Shown one piece after another: positions 37,008 to 46,490 of a stretch of DNA of 64,000 nucleotides; the stretch's first letter is position 1, and each line of letters begins with the position of its first letter. A program made the position numbers and the translations under genes. This DNA is from Heterorhizobium halophytocola (lineage in GTDB: Bacteria > Pseudomonadota > Alphaproteobacteria > Rhizobiales > Rhizobiaceae): NCBI RefSeq assembly GCF_017873095.1, contig NZ_JAGGJU010000006.1, forward strand, positions 248,001 through 312,000. Reading direction: 5' to 3'. The notes beneath the pieces are model-generated. The model saw nothing but the letters and a program-made list of their open reading frames with translations. It did no database searches and was not told where the DNA came from.

Positions 37008-37344
37008 TTCAATTGCAAATATAAGATCTCTACGTTCGCGGTATCAGTCAACTCACAAAGCAATAAAAACTGTCATCCAAAGATAATGGTGCATCCGTGC
37101 GGTCTCTGACTTATCTACTGTGCGGGATTAGCGAGATCGAGTGTGCGTTTGAGTTCGCCGTTTTATGGCCTGCAACCACCACAGCACCAACCCAATTGTC
37201 AAAGCCTTCGTCAAACCCCTCACCAGCCATCGGGTTTTGCGGGACTCGCTACGCAAACCAGCGCTAGCAAAACTTACGATATCGCAGAGCTTAGATGCAA
37301 AGTTTTGCATGGGATTTCGGGAGTGGTGCCCGTCGTGGCTGCAG
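37008..37344. other. AT-rich right flank of the island
   Basis: It should contain the promoter of the RelA/SpoT-domain gene. The first ~100 bases are AT-rich. The part at 37155-37344 is open on both strands: a minus-strand frame of 83 codons carries one hydrophobic stretch (ALTIGLVLWWLQAI) but has no ribosome site and runs into duplicated sequence. Confidence 0.45.
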
Positions 37345-37387
37345 GCTGACGCCGTTGTCGTCGAGGAAGGCGACGGCATCGTCGATC
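37345..37387. repeat. 43-bp exact duplicate of part of the downstream gene
   Basis: These 43 bases are identical to 37806-37848, which encode IDDAVAFLDDNGVS in the gene at 37578-38066 (minus strand). Similarity fades quickly on both sides, so this is a scrap of a duplicated copy at the right boundary of the island. Confidence 0.85.
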
Positions 37388-37446
37388 GCCTTGTGCGGCA
37401 AATGCCCCGCAGGGGAAGAGGGGCTGTCTTTTACTTTGAGATTTGG

Positions 37447-37525
37447 ATCCTCGGGTCAGGCCCGAGGATGACGGGCGTTCGCGGGGGCGGAGGACGACCG
37501 ATCCCTCCCGAGGATGACGGGCGTT
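37447..37525. repeat. Rhizobial-type intergenic palindromic repeat
   Basis: ATCCTCGGG (37447-37455) and CCCGAGGAT (37461-37469) form a perfect hairpin. The 19 bases at 37461-37479 recur exactly at 37507-37525. This GGATCCTCGGG...CCCGAGGATGACGG layout resembles short palindromic elements scattered in rhizobial intergenic DNA. Confidence 0.7.
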
Positions 37526-37577
37526 TGCCGTCCGGGAGGGCGCGGGGCGGGCCCATACTTTTCCGGGCCGATCGGCG

Positions 37578-38066
37578 TTACTCCGCCTTCAGCGAATTGA
37601 TGATGTAGCCGAGATCGTTGGCGTGCTTGTCCTGGTCGCCCTTGGAGCCCCAATAGGTGATGACCAGGAGCTTGCCGGTCTTGGGCGAGGAGACGGAGAG
37701 GCCGATGGAGACGGGGCCGTCCTCGTCGGTGCCGTCCCAGTCGAAATTGCTCATCTTCATGCCGTTGACCGTGTCTTCCGACTGCTTCTCGGTCGAGCTG
37801 TCGACGCTGACGCCGTTGTCGTCGAGGAAGGCGACGGCATCGTCGATCACCTTGTCGGAGGTCTCGGCGTCGGCAACGTCGATATAGATGTAGATCGCAT
37901 CGTCGGCCGACAGGATCTGCGCGCCGGTTTCGGTCTCCTCCAGTGTCCAGCCATCGGGGGCGGAAATGCTGGCGACCGGGTCGTCGCTCGGGAATTTGAG
38001 GGTATCGGCAAGGGCGGCGCCCGCCAGCAACAGGGTGGCGAAGGCGGCGGCGACAAGGGCTTTCAT
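37578..38066 (-). CDS. Secreted hypothetical protein with signal peptide
   Basis: A 162-residue protein. MKALVAAAFATLLLAGAALA is a signal peptide with an AxA-type cut before DTLKFPSDDP. The mature part contains DGWTLEETETGAQILSADDA, YIYIDVADAETSDKVIDDAV and LLVITYWGSKGDQDKHANDL, a compact alpha/beta fold resembling periplasmic stress proteins of the PsbP/'histidine kinase-like' small type. Function unknown. Start at 38066; a longer upstream frame is not protein-like. Confidence 0.8.
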   Translation of the reverse strand: MKALVAAAFATLLLAGAALADTLKFPSDDPVASISAPDGWTLEETETGAQILSADDAIYIYIDVADAETSDKVIDDAVAFLDDNGVSVDSSTEKQSEDTVNGMKMSNFDWDGTDEDGPVSIGLSVSSPKTGKLLVITYWGSKGDQDKHANDLGYIINSLKAE

Positions 38067-38505
38067 CGGAGTGTCCTGTATGAGGATGGCGGATGGCAGA
38101 GAAAAGCACGGCCGCGTGAGTCTGGCGAGGGGGTCCATGCTCCGCTGGGACGCATTGACCGCCGACACCAAAAAAGGTTGTGCGATGCCGGGATAGCCGA
38201 GGGCCGCGGGCGGGGAGCCGATGCTGTCCCGGCCAAGGTGGGGTCCGGGTGCACAGGACGCGCAAGGACGGATGCTGCTGCCGCTGTTCTGCGAATGTCG
38301 AGGCAGGCTCGGAAGGCGCTTGACCACTTCCGTCCTGCCGGACTGTCGGGTCGGGCCACACGTGTTGTCCCGTCCTTCGGACCCAGCCACAAAGGGAGGA
38401 TCAATTGCATATGAGAAAAAACCCCTCCCAACCCTCCCCGCAAGGGGGAGGGCTTAGCCCAGTCGCACCGCCTGCGCGCGAAGACGAACGGGTCAACCGG
38501 TGCGG
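38067..38505. other. Non-coding stretch between signal-peptide gene and uvrB
   Basis: About 439 bases. It carries the promoter of the leftward secreted-protein gene and the uvrB terminator-like repeat near 38416-38452. No gene was recognised. Confidence 0.5.
38416..38452 (-). terminator. Repeat-derived candidate terminator of uvrB
   Basis: CCCTCCCC (38432-38439) pairs with GGGGAGGG (38445-38452). Read on the minus strand, the hairpin is followed ten bases later by a run of six T residues (A's at 38416-38421). The CCTCCCCGCAAGGGGGAGGG form is also a common rhizobial intergenic repeat. Confidence 0.6.
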
Positions 38506-41500
38506 CTACTGTCCCGGCCGGCCCGTCTTGCCCTTGGTGCGCTTCTGGCGTTTCTGGTCGCCGGCGTCCTCGTAGGAGCCGGCGCCGACCTTGCCGCGGA
38601 CGACCGGGCGCGGGTCGTCCTTGCGTTCGGCCTGGCGTTCAGGCTGGCCTTCGAGCAGTGGCGAGAAGCGCTTGCCGCCGGACGTCTCCGGCTTTTCCGG
38701 CAGTTTGCCGGTCACCGGCTTTTCCGTGCGGCCGACGGTCATTTCGTCGAGGCTGTTCTTGCGGAACAGCGGTTTTGCCGTATCGGTGCCCGGGCCCATG
38801 TCGTCGAGCGACGGCTTGGCGAAATAGGAGGCTTGCGCCGCTGATCTCCCCCCTTGAGGGGGAGATGCCCCGTCAGGGGCAGAGGGGGGGGAAGCGGCAG
38901 GCTTGGAGAGTGGCGTACCCCCCTCTGTCCTGCCGGACATCTCCCCCTCAAGGGGGGAGATCGAATCGTGGCGCGCGCCCGCGCCTTTGCTACCGTCAGA
39001 TGATGGCGGCTGGAGGGAGGCGGATTTGCCGCCACCCTTGCCTTTCGGCTTGCCGGCATTTTCCTGGGTTGCGGCTTCCTGGCGGGCCATGGGGTCGTCC
39101 ATGGTGGCGAGCTCGGCGGCCTTCAGGCGCTTGATCTCGTCGCGCAGGCGGGCGGCCTTTTCAAAGTCGAGGTCGGCTGCGGCGTCGCGCATGCTCTTTT
39201 CCAGCGCGTTGAGGTGCGCCTGCAGGTTGTTGCCGACCAGATGGCCGCCATCGGCAAAGCCCTTGCCGCCCGAGGCGCCGGAGATGTCGGCGCGGACATG
39301 GTCGCGCTCATAGACGGAATCGAGGATGTCGGAGATCTTCGCCTTGACCGACTCCGGGGTGATGCCGTGCTCGGTGTTGTAGGCCATCTGCTTTTCGCGG
39401 CGGCGCGCGGTCTCGTCCATCGCCCGCTGCATCGAGCCGGTGATCTTGTCGGCATAGAGAATGACCTTGCCGTCGACATTGCGCGCCGCACGACCGATGG
39501 TCTGCACGAGGGAGGTCTCCGAGCGCAAAAAACCTTCCTTGTCGGCGTCGAGGATGGCGACGAAACCGCATTCCGGAATATCGAGGCCCTCGCGCAGCAG
39601 GTTGATGCCGACGAGCACATCGAAGGCGCCGAGGCGCAGATCGCGGATGATCTCGATGCGCTCCAGCGTGTCAATGTCGGAATGCATGTATCGCACGCGC
39701 ACGCCCTGTTCGTGGAGGTATTCGGTGAGGTCCTCGGCCATGCGCTTGGTCAGCACGGTGCAGAGCGTGCGATAGCCCTTCTGCGCGGTCTCGCGGATCT
39801 CGCCGAGCACGTCGTCGACCTGGGTCTTGGCGGCGCGCACCTCGACCGGCGGGTCGATCAGGCCGGTCGGGCGGATCACCTGTTCGGCAAAGACGCCGCC
39901 GGACTGTTCCATCTCCCAGTTGCCGGGCGTGGCCGAGACGGCGACGGTCTGCGGCCGCATGGCGTCCCATTCCTCGAAGCGCAGCGGGCGGTTGTCCATG
40001 CACGACGGCAGGCGGAAGCCGTATTCGGCAAGCGTCGCCTTGCGGCGAAAGTCGCCCCGGTACATGCCGCCGATCTGCGAGACGGAAACATGGCTTTCGT
40101 CGATGAACAGCAGGGCATTGTCGGGGATGTATTCGAACAGCGTCGGTGGCGGCTCGCCCGGCGCGCGGCCGGTCAGGTAGCGCGAATAGTTCTCGATGCC
40201 GGCGCAGGCGCCGGTCGCCTCCATCATCTCGATATCGTAGCGGGTGCGCTGTTCCAGACGCTGCGCCTCCAGCAGGCGGCCGCCCTTTTCCAGTTCGGCG
40301 AGGCGGATCTTCAGTTCTTCCTTGATCGCCTTGATCGCGCCGTTCAGCGTCGGGCGCGGGGTCACATAGTGGGAATTGGCGTAGATCTTCACCGACTTCA
40401 TATCGCCGGTCTTCTTGCCGGTCAGCGGGTCGAATTCGGTGATGCTCTCGATCTCGTCGCCGAACATCGAAATGCGCCAGGCGGCATCTTCCAGGTGGGC
40501 GGGGAAGATCTCGATCGTGTCGCCGCGCACCCGGAACGAACCGCGGACGAAATTGATGTCCTGGCGCTTGTATTGCTGGGCCACGAGGTCGGCGAGCAAT
40601 TGCCGCTGGTCGAGCCGGTCGCCGACCTCCATCTGGAAGGTCATCGCCGTGTAGGTCTCGACCGAGCCGATACCGTAGATGCAGGAGACCGAGGCGACGA
40701 TGATGCAGTCGTCGCGCTCCAGAATGGCGCGGGTGGCGGCGTGGCGCATCCGGTCGATCTGTTCGTTGATCGACGATTCCTTCTCGATAAAGGTGTCGGA
40801 GCGCGGCACATAGGCTTCCGGCTGGTAATAGTCGTAATAGGAGACGAAATATTCCACCGCATTGTCGGGGAAGAAATTCTTGAACTCCGAATAGAGCTGG
40901 GCGGCGAGCGTCTTGTTCGGCGCCAGGATCACGGCCGGGCGCTGGGTCTCTTCGATCACCTTGGCCATGGTGAAGGTCTTGCCAGAGCCGGTGACGCCGA
41001 GCAGCACCTGGGAGCGCTCGCCTGAATTGGCGCCCTCGACCAGTTCGGCGATCGCGGTCGGCTGGTCGCCGGCCGGCGCGTAGTCGGACGCCATGCGGAT
41101 CTTGATGCCGCCCTCGGACTTTTCCGGCCGGGCCGGGCGATGCGGCGTCCAGATCTTGCCGTCCTTGAACAGCGGATTGCCGCTCTCGATCAGCGACGAC
41201 AGGGCCTCGACGGTGGCGGTGACGGCACCGGGCGCCAGCGCCTTTGCGTCTTCCAGCGAGGTGTCCATGCCAGCCACCGGATTGAGCCCGGCGGCAGCGC
41301 GCGTCTTCGGATCCGACGAGGCGCCGATCGACACGCCACGGGACGTTTTCTGAGCGGTGGTGTTCTTTGCGGTCTTCTTGGCGGCCTCGACCTTTTCGGT
41401 GTGCTGGCGGGCGGCGTTCTCGACCTTGCGGCGGTGCTTGCCGGCCTTGGAGGCGATCTCGCGCTGGCTCTCGACACTGCCGGCCTCGGCCTCCGCCTCG

Positions 41501-41613
41501 AGCTGTTTCACCCAGTCGGAGACGCTGCCGGAGAGCGGTTCGCCCTCGAAACCGGACTGCGGGGCTTCCTCGAAACCGGGTTTCGGATCGGATTTTTTCG
41601 GTGATCTGGCCAT
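38506..41613 (-). CDS. uvrB: Excinuclease ABC subunit B with long N- and C-terminal extensions
   Basis: A 1035-residue UvrB (about 670 in E. coli), the damage-verifying helicase subunit of nucleotide excision repair. The core runs from ~172 ([20 protein letters not shown]) with Walker A GVTGSGKT (~206-213), the beta-hairpin [12 protein letters not shown], and motifs [14 protein letters not shown] and QTIGRAARN. The UVR domain that binds UvrC lies at ~800-833. The first ~170 residues are a charged, Lys/Ala-rich extension common in alphaproteobacteria. The last ~190 are low-complexity, and residues ~885-924 are encoded by a palindromic repeat element. No SOS box (GTTC-N7-GTTC) was found upstream. 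Confidence 0.96.
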   Translation of the reverse strand: MARSPKKSDPKPGFEEAPQSGFEGEPLSGSVSDWVKQLEAEAEAGSVESQREIASKAGKHRRKVENAARQHTEKVEAAKKTAKNTTAQKTSRGVSIGASSDPKTRAAAGLNPVAGMDTSLEDAKALAPGAVTATVEALSSLIESGNPLFKDGKIWTPHRPARPEKSEGGIKIRMASDYAPAGDQPTAIAELVEGANSGERSQVLLGVTGSGKTFTMAKVIEETQRPAVILAPNKTLAAQLYSEFKNFFPDNAVEYFVSYYDYYQPEAYVPRSDTFIEKESSINEQIDRMRHAATRAILERDDCIIVASVSCIYGIGSVETYTAMTFQMEVGDRLDQRQLLADLVAQQYKRQDINFVRGSFRVRGDTIEIFPAHLEDAAWRISMFGDEIESITEFDPLTGKKTGDMKSVKIYANSHYVTPRPTLNGAIKAIKEELKIRLAELEKGGRLLEAQRLEQRTRYDIEMMEATGACAGIENYSRYLTGRAPGEPPPTLFEYIPDNALLFIDESHVSVSQIGGMYRGDFRRKATLAEYGFRLPSCMDNRPLRFEEWDAMRPQTVAVSATPGNWEMEQSGGVFAEQVIRPTGLIDPPVEVRAAKTQVDDVLGEIRETAQKGYRTLCTVLTKRMAEDLTEYLHEQGVRVRYMHSDIDTLERIEIIRDLRLGAFDVLVGINLLREGLDIPECGFVAILDADKEGFLRSETSLVQTIGRAARNVDGKVILYADKITGSMQRAMDETARRREKQMAYNTEHGITPESVKAKISDILDSVYERDHVRADISGASGGKGFADGGHLVGNNLQAHLNALEKSMRDAAADLDFEKAARLRDEIKRLKAAELATMDDPMARQEAATQENAGKPKGKGGGKSASLQPPSSDGSKGAGARHDSISPLEGEMSGRTEGGTPLSKPAASPPSAPDGASPPQGGRSAAQASYFAKPSLDDMGPGTDTAKPLFRKNSLDEMTVGRTEKPVTGKLPEKPETSGGKRFSPLLEGQPERQAERKDDPRPVVRGKVGAGSYEDAGDQKRQKRTKGKTGRPGQ
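38843..38962. repeat. 120-bp palindromic element inserted in frame within uvrB
   Basis: The 25 bases at 38843-38867 and at 38938-38962 are perfect inverted copies, and each is itself a near-palindrome (GATCTCCCCC...GGGGGAGAT). Inner arms GGGCAGAGGGG and CCCCCCTCTG pair as well. The unit is exactly 40 codons, so the uvrB frame stays open, giving the peptide [15 protein letters not shown] near its start. This peptide matches the translation of a repeat known to recur in rhizobial genomes. Confidence 0.85.
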
Positions 41614-41736
41614 GGGCGGAATATGGAGAGAGTGGCCGGCAAAGGGAAGGGGGTGCGGCGGCAGAAATCGCCCCGCGACCGGCGCCGAAGCAGCATGCTG
41701 ACAGAAACTGACAGGGTGATGCGAGCCGGGATCGTC

Positions 41737-42630
41737 CTAGCTCTTAAAAATATTCTCTCGGTGCCAAGCCATGTATTCAGGGTGCGGCCGCATGTGAATG
41801 TCAGAGGGTACGCGCGCCCTGAGATCGCGGTGTAAAATATGCGAGACATCATAGTTCAGATGCCGCGAACAGAGAATCTCATAGTCATCGGCAAGTGACA
41901 ACAATCCCCTATCGAACATCCAATGGACGGTTCCGGAAAGGGCGATGCCATTTTGTACCGAGTCGTTTCCGCCTTTTTCCACTGGCACGATGTGTGCCGC
42001 TTCGACCTCAGGCCGACCGCCGCCATTTATAAGCTTAAGCCCGGTGAACGCACATGTGCGATCATATACCCGTCGGATGTGTTGTCGAAATTTGGCATCC
42101 CTGAAGGGACGATTGACCATCTGAGAGACGATCGGCCGTTCGTAACCTTCGAATTCAAATGGTCGTTGGACTTCGTCAAGTTCGTGGCGGAGCGCCTCGG
42201 GTGCGTCTCGCCTATCCGGCCACTCATCAGGCGTCGAAAGGCCGGCCGTTATGATGGCAGCGAATTCGCCATTCTCGATCAGCCTGACAGCCTGAACGCT
42301 TCGCCCGCCATTCACGGAACCATCCGCTTTGAATAGCTTGCGCTCGTATCCACCGCTTTCCTGATAGCCAAGCGGTCGATCAAAATCGAGATAGTCGCTC
42401 AAATGGGCATAGTAATGATCCCCTGTCACGTGATCGCGGGTCACGGACGTCACACGCGCGACACCTGAATAATAGCGACTGGGAAGGGCGGGCAAGGGAC
42501 CGTAGTAAACGATCCAGTCACCGACGGTCTGCTGTACCCGACTGAGATAGGACTGAGGGAAGTGATAGTGTTTGCCGGTAACGTCATGATAGCTGCTATC
42601 ATGCTTGTGATAAAATACTGCTTTTGCCAT
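41737..42630 (-). CDS. HNH endonuclease
   Basis: A 297-residue protein starting MAKAVFYHKHDSSYHDVTGK. The N-terminal half (KHYHFPQSYLSRVQQTVGDW, DWIVYYGP) is the PUA/EVE-like module common to this family. The C-terminal HNH motif is complete: CAFTGLKL, then EAAHIVPVEKGGNDSVQNGI and HWMFDRGLLS. Longer starts at 42657 and 42684 are possible. The gene is lower in GC than uvrB and lies alone next to it, so it may be a transferred defence or restriction nuclease of the McrA-like type. Confidence 0.85.
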   Translation of the reverse strand: MAKAVFYHKHDSSYHDVTGKHYHFPQSYLSRVQQTVGDWIVYYGPLPALPSRYYSGVARVTSVTRDHVTGDHYYAHLSDYLDFDRPLGYQESGGYERKLFKADGSVNGGRSVQAVRLIENGEFAAIITAGLSTPDEWPDRRDAPEALRHELDEVQRPFEFEGYERPIVSQMVNRPFRDAKFRQHIRRVYDRTCAFTGLKLINGGGRPEVEAAHIVPVEKGGNDSVQNGIALSGTVHWMFDRGLLSLADDYEILCSRHLNYDVSHILHRDLRARVPSDIHMRPHPEYMAWHRENIFKS

Positions 42631-42770
42631 CGATAGAACTTCGCTTTTCTCAGCCATCGCCGATTGGCAGACATCTGTCAACAAAAGTGAAACCGTTGTG
42701 CCGCAGCGGGCGGCGTAGCAATCTGCCGGACGGCGGCGATTCGGGCCGTGGTTCTAGACGAGTGGTTTCG

Positions 42771-43139
42771 ATGCCGAGTTTTCTCTCCTTCATGCCGGCC
42801 TGGATGGCCTATCTGCTGCCGGTGCTGCTGTTGTCGCTGTCCAATGTGTTCATGACCTTCGCCTGGTACGGTCACCTGAAATACAAGGGCGTGGCGCTGT
42901 TCGTCACCATTCTGATCAGCTGGGGCATCGCCTTTTTCGAATATTGCCTGGCGGTGCCGGCCAACCGGTTCGGATCGCAGGTCTATTCGGCGGCGCAGCT
43001 CAAGACGATCCAAGAGGTGATCACGCTGCTGGTGTTTTCCGCCTTCTCCGTGCTGTATCTGAAGCAGGGGCTGACCTGGAACCATGCGGCCGGTTTCGCG
43101 CTGATCGCGCTCGGCGCATCGATCATCTTTCGGGCGTAA
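42771..43139 (+). CDS. DUF486 family membrane protein
   Basis: A 122-residue four-helix protein. VLLLSLSNVFMTFAWYGHLK, FVTILISWGIAFFEYCLAVP, AQLKTIQEVITLLVFSAFSV and LKQGLTWNHAAGFALIALGA are all typical of DUF486, a half-sized DMT-like family. Function unknown. Confidence 0.9.
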   Translation: MPSFLSFMPAWMAYLLPVLLLSLSNVFMTFAWYGHLKYKGVALFVTILISWGIAFFEYCLAVPANRFGSQVYSAAQLKTIQEVITLLVFSAFSVLYLKQGLTWNHAAGFALIALGASIIFRA

Positions 43140-43209
43140 TATCTCCCCCGAAAAGTCCCGATTGCCTGCTATATAAGCCAAATCAGAATGATTTGCGGAA
43201 GATGTGGCA

Positions 43210-44733
43210 ATGGCATCGACTGAGGTGAAGGCGGCGGCGCGGTTCGGCTATGGTGTCCGGCCCGGCCAGCCGCAGACGGCAGATCCCGACGACATCCTGC
43301 AGCAACTGACCGCGGCGCCAAAGGCGACGTGCCTGTTTCCGCTCGGCGGAGAGCAGGCGCGGCTTGCCGAGGTCGCCGCCTTCGTCGAGGAAGGCAAGCG
43401 GCTGGCCCAGCAGCGCAAGGCCGGAGAGCCGGACGGCGAGGCGCGCAAGCAATACAACCGGGCGGCCCGCCAGGCGGGCCAGCGCGACCAGCAGGCGCGC
43501 GTGGCCCAGGCGGTGCTGTCGCCCTATGGCTTTCACGAGCGGCTGGCGAGCTTCTGGGTCAACCATTTCGCCGTCAGCCTGAACAAGGGCGCGATCATGT
43601 CGCTGATCGTGCCGCTCTACGAGACGCAGGCGATCCGGCCGAATCTGGCGGGTCGCTTCGTCGACCTGCTGACCGCGACCGCGCTGCATCCGGCCATGCT
43701 GCGCTTTCTCGACCAGGTCGCCTCGGTCGGGCCGCATTCGCCGGCCGGCCTGAAGCTTGCCGACCGCACCGGGGTCAACGAGAACTTTGCCCGCGAGGTG
43801 ATGGAACTGCACACGCTGGGCGTCAATTCCGGCTATCAGCAGGCGGATGTGCGGCAGATGGCGCTGCTGCTGACGGGGCTGTCGTTCCAGCCGGCGACGG
43901 TCGAGGCCGTCTACAGGCCGCGGCGGGCGGAGCCGGGCGAGTTCACCGTGCTCGGCAAGACCTATGAACGCAGCCGCAAGCCCTTCGCCACGGCCCGTTC
44001 GGTGTTCGAGGATCTCGCCGCCGACCCGCGCACCGCCCGGCATATCAGCGCCAAGCTGGTCTATCACTTCATCACCGAGGAACCGAAGCCCGACCTGGTG
44101 GCGGCGATGGCGCAGCGCTGGCAGGAGACCGGCGGCGAGCTCGCCGCAGTGTACCGGGTCATGCTCGAAAGCCCATTGGCACTCGCTGCCCCTCAAACGA
44201 AGATCAAGCTGCCGTTCGACTATACCGTCTCGGTACTGCGCGCCCTCGGCGCAAGCCAGGATGACCTGCTGCCGGCCGATACAGAAGCCGAAGGCACCGC
44301 GCCGGGCCAGAATGTCGGCATGGCCATGGCCGAGCCGATGGGCGGGATGGCGATGGATTCCGCTAGCGCCAGGGGCATGGGCAAGGGTAAGGCGCAGCCA
44401 CCGTCCAGGGATCCGAAACCCGGACGGCTGGGCAAGCTCGGCGTGCGGACGGTCAAGGATCTCGGGCAGCCGATCTGGTCGCCCTCCGATGCGGCAGGCT
44501 TCAAGGACGCCTCGGAGACCTGGAGCGGATCGAGCCAGCTGGCCGAGCGGATCAGCTTCGTCCGGCGCGCCGTCGGCCAGCTCGATGACGGAACGCAGGA
44601 TCCGCGCGACTTCGCCGCCGCGGTCCTCGGCGACACCGCCCGGCCGGAGACGACGAAGATCGTCGGGCAGGCGCCGAACCGGCGGCTCGGCCTGCTGCTG
44701 GCGATGATCTCGCCCGAATTCAACCGGCGCTAA
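43210..44733 (+). CDS. DUF1800 domain-containing protein
   Basis: A 507-residue protein. Family features include AARFGYGVRPGQPQ at the start, FWVNHFAVSLNKGAIMSLIV, NENFAREVMELHTLGVNSGY and ISAKLVYHFITEEPKPDLVA. A Gly/Met-rich loop (~360-395) is inserted. ATG 43210 follows GCGGAAGA; a GTG at 43204 is too close to it. It pairs with the DUF1501 gene 10 bp downstream, as in many proteobacteria; function unknown. Confidence 0.92.
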   Translation: MASTEVKAAARFGYGVRPGQPQTADPDDILQQLTAAPKATCLFPLGGEQARLAEVAAFVEEGKRLAQQRKAGEPDGEARKQYNRAARQAGQRDQQARVAQAVLSPYGFHERLASFWVNHFAVSLNKGAIMSLIVPLYETQAIRPNLAGRFVDLLTATALHPAMLRFLDQVASVGPHSPAGLKLADRTGVNENFAREVMELHTLGVNSGYQQADVRQMALLLTGLSFQPATVEAVYRPRRAEPGEFTVLGKTYERSRKPFATARSVFEDLAADPRTARHISAKLVYHFITEEPKPDLVAAMAQRWQETGGELAAVYRVMLESPLALAAPQTKIKLPFDYTVSVLRALGASQDDLLPADTEAEGTAPGQNVGMAMAEPMGGMAMDSASARGMGKGKAQPPSRDPKPGRLGKLGVRTVKDLGQPIWSPSDAAGFKDASETWSGSSQLAERISFVRRAVGQLDDGTQDPRDFAAAVLGDTARPETTKIVGQAPNRRLGLLLAMISPEFNRR

Positions 44734-44743
44734 GGAGGCTCCG

Positions 44744-45904
44744 ATGACTGTCTCTATGTCCAGACGTGCATTCCTCGGTACCGCCTGCTGCGCGGCCGCC
44801 GCGCCGCTTCTGACCAAGATGAGCTTTGCCGAAATGCCCGGCGACAACCGCTTCGCCGCGATCATCCTGCGCGGGGCGATGGACGGGCTGGATCTGGTGC
44901 AGCCGCATGGCGATCCGCACCTGAGGCAGCTGCGGCCGGACCTCGCGCTCACCGGCGACGACGGCCTGATCGATCTCGACGGCTATTTCGGTCTCAATCC
45001 GGCGGCGCAATCACTCTACCCGTTGTGGCAAGGACGCGAGCTTGGCTTCGTCCACGCGGTCTCCACGCCCTATCGTGACATCCGCAGCCATTTCGACGGA
45101 CAGGACATCCTGGAATCCGGTGGGTCGGCCGCCTCCGACACGCGCAATGGCGGCTGGCTGAACCGGACGCTGTCACTGACCGCCAAGCCGGTCAAGGCGA
45201 TCGATGTCAGCGTCGCCCCCGAAATCATCCTGTCCGGGCCGAACGCGGCGGATGTCTGGTCCAGCCGGTCGGACGTGTCGCTGACACCGGACGAGGTCAA
45301 TTTCATCAAGCGTCTCTACCAGGCGGACCCGGTCTATTCGCGCGACCTCACCGAGGCGCTGAAACTGGACACGCTGACGGATCTCACCCGCAACGGCGAG
45401 CCGCCGGCGGCGAAGACCGCCGATCTGGCCCGCACGACCGCGGAAATGCTGAAGGAACGCTACCGGATCGCCAGTTTCTCGATCACCGGCTGGGACACCC
45501 ATGTGCAGCAGAAGACCGCCTTCGGCGCGGCGGCCAAGCAGCTGTGCGAGGCGATCACCACGCTGAAGGCGGAGATGGGGCCGGAGGTCTGGTCAAAGAC
45601 CGCCGTGCTGGCGGTGACCGAATTCGGCCGCACGGCGCGGCAGAACGCCAATATCGGCACCGATCACGGGACCGGCGGCTGCGCGGTGATTGCCGGCGGC
45701 GCGGTGAAGGGCGGTCGGGTCTATGGCAAATGGCCGGGGCTCGGGCCGGACCGGCTGCTCGACAACCGCGACCTGATGCCGACCGGCGACATCCGCTCGG
45801 TGGCGGCCGCCCTGCTGTCGCAGCAGTTCGGCATGGCCGGCAGCGTGATGACCGGCACGGTATTCCCCGGCCTGCAGGACGACGGCCACGCGCTGTTCAT
45901 CTGA
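44744..45904 (+). CDS. DUF1501 domain-containing Tat-exported protein
   Basis: A 386-residue protein. MTVSMSRRAFLGTACCAAAA is a twin-arginine signal, so it is exported folded. The sulfatase/alkaline-phosphatase-like core includes FAAIILRGAMDGLDLVQPHG, GWDTHVQQKTAFGAAAKQLC, TEFGRTARQNANIGTDHGTG. It follows AAGGAGG. Partner of the DUF1800 protein; probably a periplasmic hydrolase complex, but unproven. Confidence 0.92.
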   Translation: MTVSMSRRAFLGTACCAAAAPLLTKMSFAEMPGDNRFAAIILRGAMDGLDLVQPHGDPHLRQLRPDLALTGDDGLIDLDGYFGLNPAAQSLYPLWQGRELGFVHAVSTPYRDIRSHFDGQDILESGGSAASDTRNGGWLNRTLSLTAKPVKAIDVSVAPEIILSGPNAADVWSSRSDVSLTPDEVNFIKRLYQADPVYSRDLTEALKLDTLTDLTRNGEPPAAKTADLARTTAEMLKERYRIASFSITGWDTHVQQKTAFGAAAKQLCEAITTLKAEMGPEVWSKTAVLAVTEFGRTARQNANIGTDHGTGGCAVIAGGAVKGGRVYGKWPGLGPDRLLDNRDLMPTGDIRSVAAALLSQQFGMAGSVMTGTVFPGLQDDGHALFI

Positions 45905-45914
45905 GGGCAGGGGC

Positions 45915-46298
45915 TTACAGCGGGATAACGGGCGTCGGCTTGCCGTCGGCGTCCAGCGCCACCATGACGAAGGTCGCCTGCGTCACCTTCTCCATCACCG
46001 GGGTCAGATAGCGCTGCGCCCAGACCTCGACGGCCAGCGTGATCGAGGTGCGGCCGACCCGGCTGATATCGGTGTAGACGCACAGCGTGTCGCCGATCTT
46101 GACCGGCAGGGCAAACGCCATTTCCTGGACGCCGGCGGTAACCACGCGCCCGCCGGCCCGCTCGGCGGCGCGGATGCCGCAAGCAAGGTCCATCTGCGCC
46201 ATGACCCAGCCGCCGAAGATGTCGCCGGCGGCATTGGCGTCGCCCGGCATGGCGAGCGTGCGCAAGGTCAGTTCGCCGAGAGGGATATTGCTGGTCAT
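45915..46298 (-). CDS. Acyl-CoA thioesterase, YciA-like hotdog fold
   Basis: A 127-residue protein starting MTSNIPLGELTLRTLAMPGD. DANAAGDIFGGWVMAQMDLA contains the catalytic Asp and the Asn/Gly pattern of YciA thioesterases; VQEMAFALPVKIGDTLCVYT is the hotdog helix end. The second ATG of a pair fits the AGGAGG spacing. Broad acyl-CoA hydrolysis is likely. Confidence 0.9.
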   Translation of the reverse strand: MTSNIPLGELTLRTLAMPGDANAAGDIFGGWVMAQMDLACGIRAAERAGGRVVTAGVQEMAFALPVKIGDTLCVYTDISRVGRTSITLAVEVWAQRYLTPVMEKVTQATFVMVALDADGKPTPVIPL

Positions 46299-46490
46299 CA
46301 TGGCCTCCTGTCTGCCGCCGAATCCGACCCGGATATATCCTGTCGGCCCTGCGTTTTCACCCTCGATCTCAGTTGCCGGCATGTCCAAGGCGCGACGCCC
46401 CATTCGAATTGGTGACGGTCAAGTTGATTAGTTAGAATTTTACCTATTAGTCAGATTATCTTTCCCACTTGAACGACAAGGGGTGGGGAA

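Noticed and set aside
37128-37379. 83-codon minus-strand ORF with a short hydrophobic stretch
   Set aside because: No ribosome site, and its first codons come from the 43-bp duplicated scrap of another gene in a different frame.
38843-38962. CRISPR or IS remnant in uvrB
   Set aside because: Only one pair of inverted arms, no spaced direct repeats, no transposase and no target duplication recognised; it fits a palindromic repeat element better.
39214-41025. 603-codon open frame opposite uvrB
   Set aside because: Repetitive Asp/Val/Gly antisense product; uvrB motifs settle the coding strand.
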